Shown: positions 60,381-64,000 of the stretch, piece after piece
Position numbering within the stretch: the stretch's first letter is position 1
Layout of the letters: each line of letters opens with the position of its first letter
From: Flavobacterium poyangense
GTDB taxonomy: Bacteria; Bacteroidota; Bacteroidia; Flavobacteriales; Flavobacteriaceae
Direction of reading: 5' to 3'
Assembly (NCBI RefSeq): GCF_011751075.1
Contig: NZ_JAALLN010000007.1
Span: 62,001-126,000, forward strand
DNA: 64,000 bases
Program-made: the position numbers and the translations under genes
The notes under the pieces: generated by a model
The model's database searches: none
What the model was told of the DNA's origin: nothing
Seen by the model: only the letters and a program-made list of their open reading frames with translations

Positions 60381-60526
60381 GGTTATTCAAAATTCGGTTT
60401 TAATCGGGTTGTAATTTTCTCTAACACATAGAAAAATAGCTTTAAAAACGTAAAAAGGCAAATTCGGAAGTAAGAGTCCCAAATCTGAGTCATGATTGAC
60501 TTTGTCTTATTCTAAATGTGCCTGTT

Positions 60527-60690
60527 TATGATGAAATGACAGCCCTAGAAGGGCGTTATATTTATAGATAGAATTTTAAATAATGATATTAACCTCCAGA
60601 GGAGCGGTACGTCCAGTATATAGCCGCTCCTCTGGAGCTCCCGTTACGTTGAAAATATTTACTATAAATATGTCGCTACTCTGAAGCTTA
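60527..60690. repeat. Long palindromic element with a 14-base perfect hairpin
   Basis: A centre with perfect arms CTCCAGAGGAGCGG (60594-60607) and CCGCTCCTCTGGAG (60624-60637) is enclosed by imperfect outer arms (AGCCCTAGAAGGGCGTTATAT and ATATGTCGCTACTCTGAAGCT). A short ACACATAGAAA-type fragment lies just before it (60421-60440). The gap 60381-60738 has no gene. Confidence 0.8.
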
Positions 60691-60738
60691 AAAACGCAGC
60701 TATGTGATAATTTTTTCTTTCGCTAAGAAAGATTCAGT

Positions 60739-61287
60739 TTATTCTTTTCCTCCAATATGACTATCTTGCCAGTCTTTTAATTCCTGCCATTTTCCCTGAT
60801 ACGCCAGCAAAGCTTGTTTGGACCAGCTGCCGGGATTATGAATGGCATAATTTTCACCCGCTTCGTCTAAGATTGCTTGTAATTTCTCAGTTGATGCTGC
60901 CGACAGTTCCTGCCAGGTTTTGATTCCGGCATTATTAAACAGGACTTCAATTTTCGGTCCGATTCCCTCTACAATTTTAAGATCGTTTTCTTTTATTTTT
61001 TTTCCAAAAACAGTTGCCGCCAGATCCTTGTCAAATAACAATACAGGTGCAGTAGCTGCAAATGATTGTGCTGTTGAGTTGATAGTTGGTTTAGCGGCCA
61101 GTTCGGCTTCGAGAGTAGAAATACGGGCATTTAGATTCTTAGTATTGGCTTTGCAGGCATCCAGATCAGCTTGTAAAGACAAAGCTAGCGAATCATCACT
61201 TTTTGAGTTCATTTTTCCTAGTAAGTAACCTAAAATTCCACAGATTAACCCAACTAGCACAGGTATTAAGATACAAGGTATATTCAT
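60739..61287 (-). CDS. Membrane-anchored coiled-coil protein with helix-hairpin-helix domain
   Basis: A 182-residue protein. An N-terminal membrane helix (CILIPVLVGLICGILGYLLG) is followed by a coiled coil (about 32-68: LQADLDACKANTKNLNARIS and LEAELAAK). The C-terminal half has a helix-hairpin-helix element (LKIVEGIGPKIEVLFNNAGI, then TWQELSAASTEKLQAILDEA), similar to those in L21-like or flap-endonuclease-like small proteins. HhH elements normally bind DNA or protein. It lies 19 bases from the double-OmpA gene on the same strand and forms an operon with it, so an envelope role is likely. Confidence 0.75.
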   Translation of the reverse strand: MNIPCILIPVLVGLICGILGYLLGKMNSKSDDSLALSLQADLDACKANTKNLNARISTLEAELAAKPTINSTAQSFAATAPVLLFDKDLAATVFGKKIKENDLKIVEGIGPKIEVLFNNAGIKTWQELSAASTEKLQAILDEAGENYAIHNPGSWSKQALLAYQGKWQELKDWQDSHIGGKE

Positions 61288-61306
61288 GATCGTATGTTTT
61301 GATTAA

Positions 61307-62212
61307 TTATTTTATTGTAATTACAGTTCTTCTGTTTGATGCTTTACCTTCACGGGTACTGTTATCGCCAATTGGTTCGTCAGGCCCTTTTGATTCTGTT
61401 TCGATTTGTGTCTTGATACCATTCTTAGTCAGGTAATTTTTAGAAAAGTCAGCTCTTTTTTGTGCTAAAGCAACATTAGAATCGCGATTTCCTACATTAT
61501 CAGAATGACCGACAATTAAAATTACCGCCTCTTTTTCGTGCTGGGTGTATTTGGCGATATCTGCTACTTTTTGCTTATCGTCAGCATTTAATATATTTCG
61601 GGATTTACTGGTGCTAAAATGAAGCGTTAAAGGCGTAGCATTGATTTTTTCTTTTAAAAGACTCCATTCGTCATTTGCGACAGTAGTGGTATCCACAGCC
61701 TCAAATTTATACGATATCGGTCCAAACAAAGTATCCGCATTGGATTGCCATTTTTCAATAATTTCACCTTTAGTGTCAAGCTGAGACCCTGCTAAACCTT
61801 TAGAGACAAAATAATTTTTAACATCATTCGCTCTGGCTATACCAAGATTTTCAAATTTGGTAGTATTGGTTTCGTCGTTTGTAGCATAACCTGTTATGGT
61901 TATTTTTTGTTTTGGATTTGAAATTAAAAATGCCTTTAGTTTTTCAATTCCAATATTTACAGAATCACCAATGGGGACGAGTGCGGCAGCATTATTTTTA
62001 AGGAATTTGATATTCTCAGTGGTTTGATAATCAATTCCTGAACCGTTTAAAACAAAAGGAACAAGAGAAGCGTTCGGAGTCGTCACAATTGGTTTTTCGA
62101 TAGGATCAATTGTTTCAGGTTTCGTACAATTGCAGCAAAATTTCAAGTACAAAAAAGTACCTAGAATAATGGTTATTGCAATGCCTAATAGGTAAAGTGC
62201 TTTTTTAGACAT
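61307..62212 (-). CDS. Membrane-anchored protein with two OmpA-like domains
   Basis: About 301 residues from the ATG at 62212; a TTG at 62233 would add seven. The N-terminal helix (ALYLLGIAITIILGTFLYL) is followed by a CCNC cysteine cluster. Two OmpA_C-like domains follow: one around 90-160 (KITITGYATNDETNTTKFEN, LGIARANDVKNYFVSKGL) and one around 200-300 (ILIVGHSDNVGNRDSNVALA, KRADFSKNYLTKNGI, NRRTVITI). The second has the full NxxLSxxRA-like peptidoglycan-binding pattern, the first is degraded. The protein probably ties the inner membrane to peptidoglycan, along with its HhH-domain neighbour. Confidence 0.87.
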   Translation of the reverse strand: MSKKALYLLGIAITIILGTFLYLKFCCNCTKPETIDPIEKPIVTTPNASLVPFVLNGSGIDYQTTENIKFLKNNAAALVPIGDSVNIGIEKLKAFLISNPKQKITITGYATNDETNTTKFENLGIARANDVKNYFVSKGLAGSQLDTKGEIIEKWQSNADTLFGPISYKFEAVDTTTVANDEWSLLKEKINATPLTLHFSTSKSRNILNADDKQKVADIAKYTQHEKEAVILIVGHSDNVGNRDSNVALAQKRADFSKNYLTKNGIKTQIETESKGPDEPIGDNSTREGKASNRRTVITIK

Positions 62213-62422
62213 AAGTATGAAGTTAAGGTTCAATCAAATTTAACCAAAAAAATAATACGTAATACATTAATAATCAGTTATTTTAATGTTTTTATTTTGA
62301 TTATGAGGGAGTTATGAAATATCGACCGAAATAATGAGTTTATGTATTTTCAATTCCGATATTGAATTAAGTTGTTGCAAGGAATTGGTATTAATTATGA
62401 TAAATATATAGAGCAGCAAAAT

Positions 62423-62510
62423 TTCTCACGCAGATTTGCTTCGTCAGTTCGCTATTGCTCGGGTGGCAGATTGTGGAGATAGTTATATCTCTATGTGTCA
62501 AAAAATAATT
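62423..62510. repeat. Mosaic repeat fragment before the CYTH gene
   Basis: TCACGCAGATTTGCTTCGTC, then AGTTCGCTATTGCTCGGGT, is the module shared with 4947-4978 and 16243-16276. It is followed by TCTCTATGTGTCAAAAAATAA, the end sequence of the ACACATAGAAA family. It shows two repeat families joined together. The rest of 62234-62565 is AT-rich. Confidence 0.65.
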
Positions 62511-62565
62511 ACATCCTACGAGTTAAATTAAGTAACTTGCATTGAAAATTAATTGAAACATTAAA

Positions 62566-63039
62566 ATGATCGAAATCGAAAGAAAGTTTCTTGTAAAATC
62601 AGATGATTTTAAAGAACAGGCTTTTACTCAAAATAAAATTGCTCAGGGATACTTAAGTTCAATTCCGGAGAGAACAGTTCGTGTTAGGATTAAAGGTCAA
62701 AGAGGATTTATTACCATTAAAGGTATAGGTCATCAAGGCGGGATGTCTCGTTTTGAATGGGAAAATGAAATTCCGATTGAGGAAGCTGAGGAGTTACTCA
62801 AACTATGTGAAAAAGGTAAAATTGAGAAAACCCGTTTTGAAATAAAAGCAGGTAATCATGTTTTTGAAGTGGATGAATTTTACGGAGACAATGAAGGATT
62901 GGTAATGGCTGAAATCGAATTAAAGTCCGAAACTGATTCTTTTGAAAAACCGGACTGGCTAGGAGAGGAAGTAACTAACGATCCGAGGTATTACAATGCC
63001 TATTTGAGTAAAAATCCGTTTAAAAACTGGGAAAAGTAA
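62566..63039 (+). CDS. CYTH-domain protein (triphosphate tunnel metalloenzyme)
   Basis: A 157-residue protein with the EIERKFLV signature at residues 3-10 (ExExK) and paired strands of charged residues (TVRVRIKGQRGFITIKG, FEWENEIPIEEAEEL, TRFEIKAGNHVFEVDEFYGD, LVMAEIELKSE) that line the tunnel. The family hydrolyses inorganic triphosphate or related compounds with a divalent metal. It closely precedes the next gene (7 bases). Confidence 0.93.
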   Translation: MIEIERKFLVKSDDFKEQAFTQNKIAQGYLSSIPERTVRVRIKGQRGFITIKGIGHQGGMSRFEWENEIPIEEAEELLKLCEKGKIEKTRFEIKAGNHVFEVDEFYGDNEGLVMAEIELKSETDSFEKPDWLGEEVTNDPRYYNAYLSKNPFKNWEK

Positions 63040-63046
63040 TTGCTTT

Positions 63047-64000
63047 ATGACAGAACATTACGATTTGATTATTGTAGGAGGCGGTCCGATTGGTTTAGCC
63101 TGTGCTATTGAAGCCCAAAAGAAAAACTTACACTATTTAATCATCGAAAAAGGGGCAATTGTAAATAGTATCTTCAACTATCCCTTGTACATGACTTTTT
63201 TCTCTACCGCAGAAAGACTGGAGATTGGAGGGATTCCTTTTAATTGTTTAGCTCCAAAACCGGGTCGTCAGGAAGCTTTGGAATACTATCGAAATATCCA
63301 CCGGTATTTTAATTTTTCTATTCATCTATTTGAAAGAGTTACCGAAATAGTAAAAGAAGAGAATGAATTGTTTAAAATCAGTACAGACAAGAGAATATAT
63401 CAATCGAAAAATGTCATTATTGCAACCGGTTTTTATGATCTTCCAATAAAGATGAATGTAAAAGGAGAGGAGTTGTCCAAAGTACGTCATTATTACAAAG
63501 AAGCACATGAATATGCTTTCAGAAATATTCTTGTTGTCGGCGCTAATAACTCTTCTGTAGATGCGGCATTGGAATGTTGGCGAAAAGGAGCTAATGTGAC
63601 GATGGTAATCCGTAAAAACGAAATCAATAATCGGGTAAAATATTGGGTTAAACCGGATATCGAAAACCGCATTAGTGAGGGAAGTATCAAAGCTTATTTT
63701 GAATCGAATATTATCGATATTCAGGAGGATATAGTCAAAATTGAAACACCAAACGGAACAGTAACCATTGAGAATGATTTTGTTTTAGCCTTAACGGGTT
63801 ATAAACCGGATTTGAGTTTTCTGGAAAAAGCTGGAATTCAATTGTCAGACGATGAGCTAAGAACTCCAACGTATAATCCCGAAACCATGGAAACCAATGT
63901 AAAAGGTCTATTCCTTGCCGGAGTGGTCTGTGGAGGAATGCACACTCACAAATGGTTCATTGAGAACTCACGCATTCATGCCAGCATGATTGTGGATTAT
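63047..64000 (+). CDS. ypdA: YpdA-like pyridine nucleotide-disulfide oxidoreductase (N-terminal part)
   Basis: The gene starts with ATG at 63047 and runs off the right edge without a stop; 318 codons are visible. FAD motif LIIVGGGPIGLACAIEAQKK (8-27), NADPH motif ILVVGANNSSVDAALE, and a late ALTGYKPDL and LFLAGVVCGG are typical of YpdA, which is described as bacillithiol disulfide reductase. The single FxYPxYMTFFST stretch after the first FAD region is characteristic. There is no CxxC pair of the thioredoxin reductase type in the visible part. It is cotranscribed with the CYTH gene. Confidence 0.88.
   Translation, partial: MTEHYDLIIVGGGPIGLACAIEAQKKNLHYLIIEKGAIVNSIFNYPLYMTFFSTAERLEIGGIPFNCLAPKPGRQEALEYYRNIHRYFNFSIHLFERVTEIVKEENELFKISTDKRIYQSKNVIIATGFYDLPIKMNVKGEELSKVRHYYKEAHEYAFRNILVVGANNSSVDAALECWRKGANVTMVIRKNEINNRVKYWVKPDIENRISEGSIKAYFESNIIDIQEDIVKIETPNGTVTIENDFVLALTGYKPDLSFLEKAGIQLSDDELRTPTYNPETMETNVKGLFLAGVVCGGMHTHKWFIENSRIHASMIVDY

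Noticed and set aside
1..64000. CRISPR arrays, tRNA, rRNA and insertion sequences
   Set aside because: Looked for regularly spaced direct repeats, cloverleaf-type sequences and transposase motifs in all gaps; none was found. The repeats present are palindromic and irregularly spaced.

Overview
The window looks like part of a chromosome of a Flavobacterium-like member of the Bacteroidetes. The evidence is the low GC content, SusC/SusD-type and other TonB-dependent receptors, a C-terminal type IX secretion sorting domain, a menaquinone operon, TAnnTTTG-type -7 promoter elements, and intergenic regions packed with short palindromic repeats. I see no rRNA, tRNA, CRISPR array, transposase or phage structural operon.

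Layout. (1) 1-4.4 kb: the end of a GH27 alpha-galactosidase, a six-hairpin glycosidase-like protein, and a tandem duplication that left a fossil of the glycosidase tail between two paralogous beta-barrel-like genes. (2) 5.1-11.2 kb: a PepSY membrane protein, an orphan LuxR-type response regulator, then a PLP decarboxylase, N-hydroxylase and acyltransferase, which are the monomer-making half of an NRPS-independent hydroxamate siderophore pathway. (3) 11.6-20.7 kb: a co-oriented locus of SusC, SusD, secreted alkaline-phosphatase-superfamily hydrolase, MFS-type transporter, FAD amine oxidoreductase and phosphonatase-like HAD hydrolase. It reads as a phosphonate capture and C-P cleavage system and physically splits the siderophore locus. 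(4) 21.2-32.6 kb: two XRE-type regulators, then the other half of the siderophore system (two tandem IucA/IucC-type synthetases, a TonB receptor and a multipass acyltransferase-like protein on the minus strand; a nitroreductase and a MATE exporter on the plus strand). (5) 33.8-40.5 kb: a minus-strand heme-uptake-like operon with a TonB receptor, two HmuY-family lipoproteins, a third HmuY-like lipoprotein, and two other lipoproteins with related N-terminal domains.

(6) 41.2-49.4 kb: a PhyH dioxygenase, a histidine phosphatase, an unrecognised 514-residue protein that resembles glutamate-cysteine-ligase/amidoligase enzymes, a nearby Cys-His-Glu papain-like hydrolase, a HAD phosphatase and a CvfB-type S1 protein. 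(7) 50-53 kb: a secreted coiled-coil protein with a tail-fibre-like end and an M43-type metalloprotease with a T9SS signal. (8) 54-60.4 kb: menaquinone genes menB, menA and menC, with a UPF0173 hydrolase, a DUF2199 protein and a TPR protein between menA and menC. (9) 60.7-64 kb: a membrane-anchored helix-hairpin-helix protein, a double OmpA-domain protein, a CYTH protein and the start of a YpdA-like flavoprotein.

Regions 2, 4 and 5 share an iron theme. A recurring element built on TCTAAATAAA lies near the starts of the PepSY, response-regulator, decarboxylase and heme-receptor genes, and in two cases it is a full TTTAGA-N5-TCTAAA palindrome. All functions are inferred from reading the sequence; no database search was possible.
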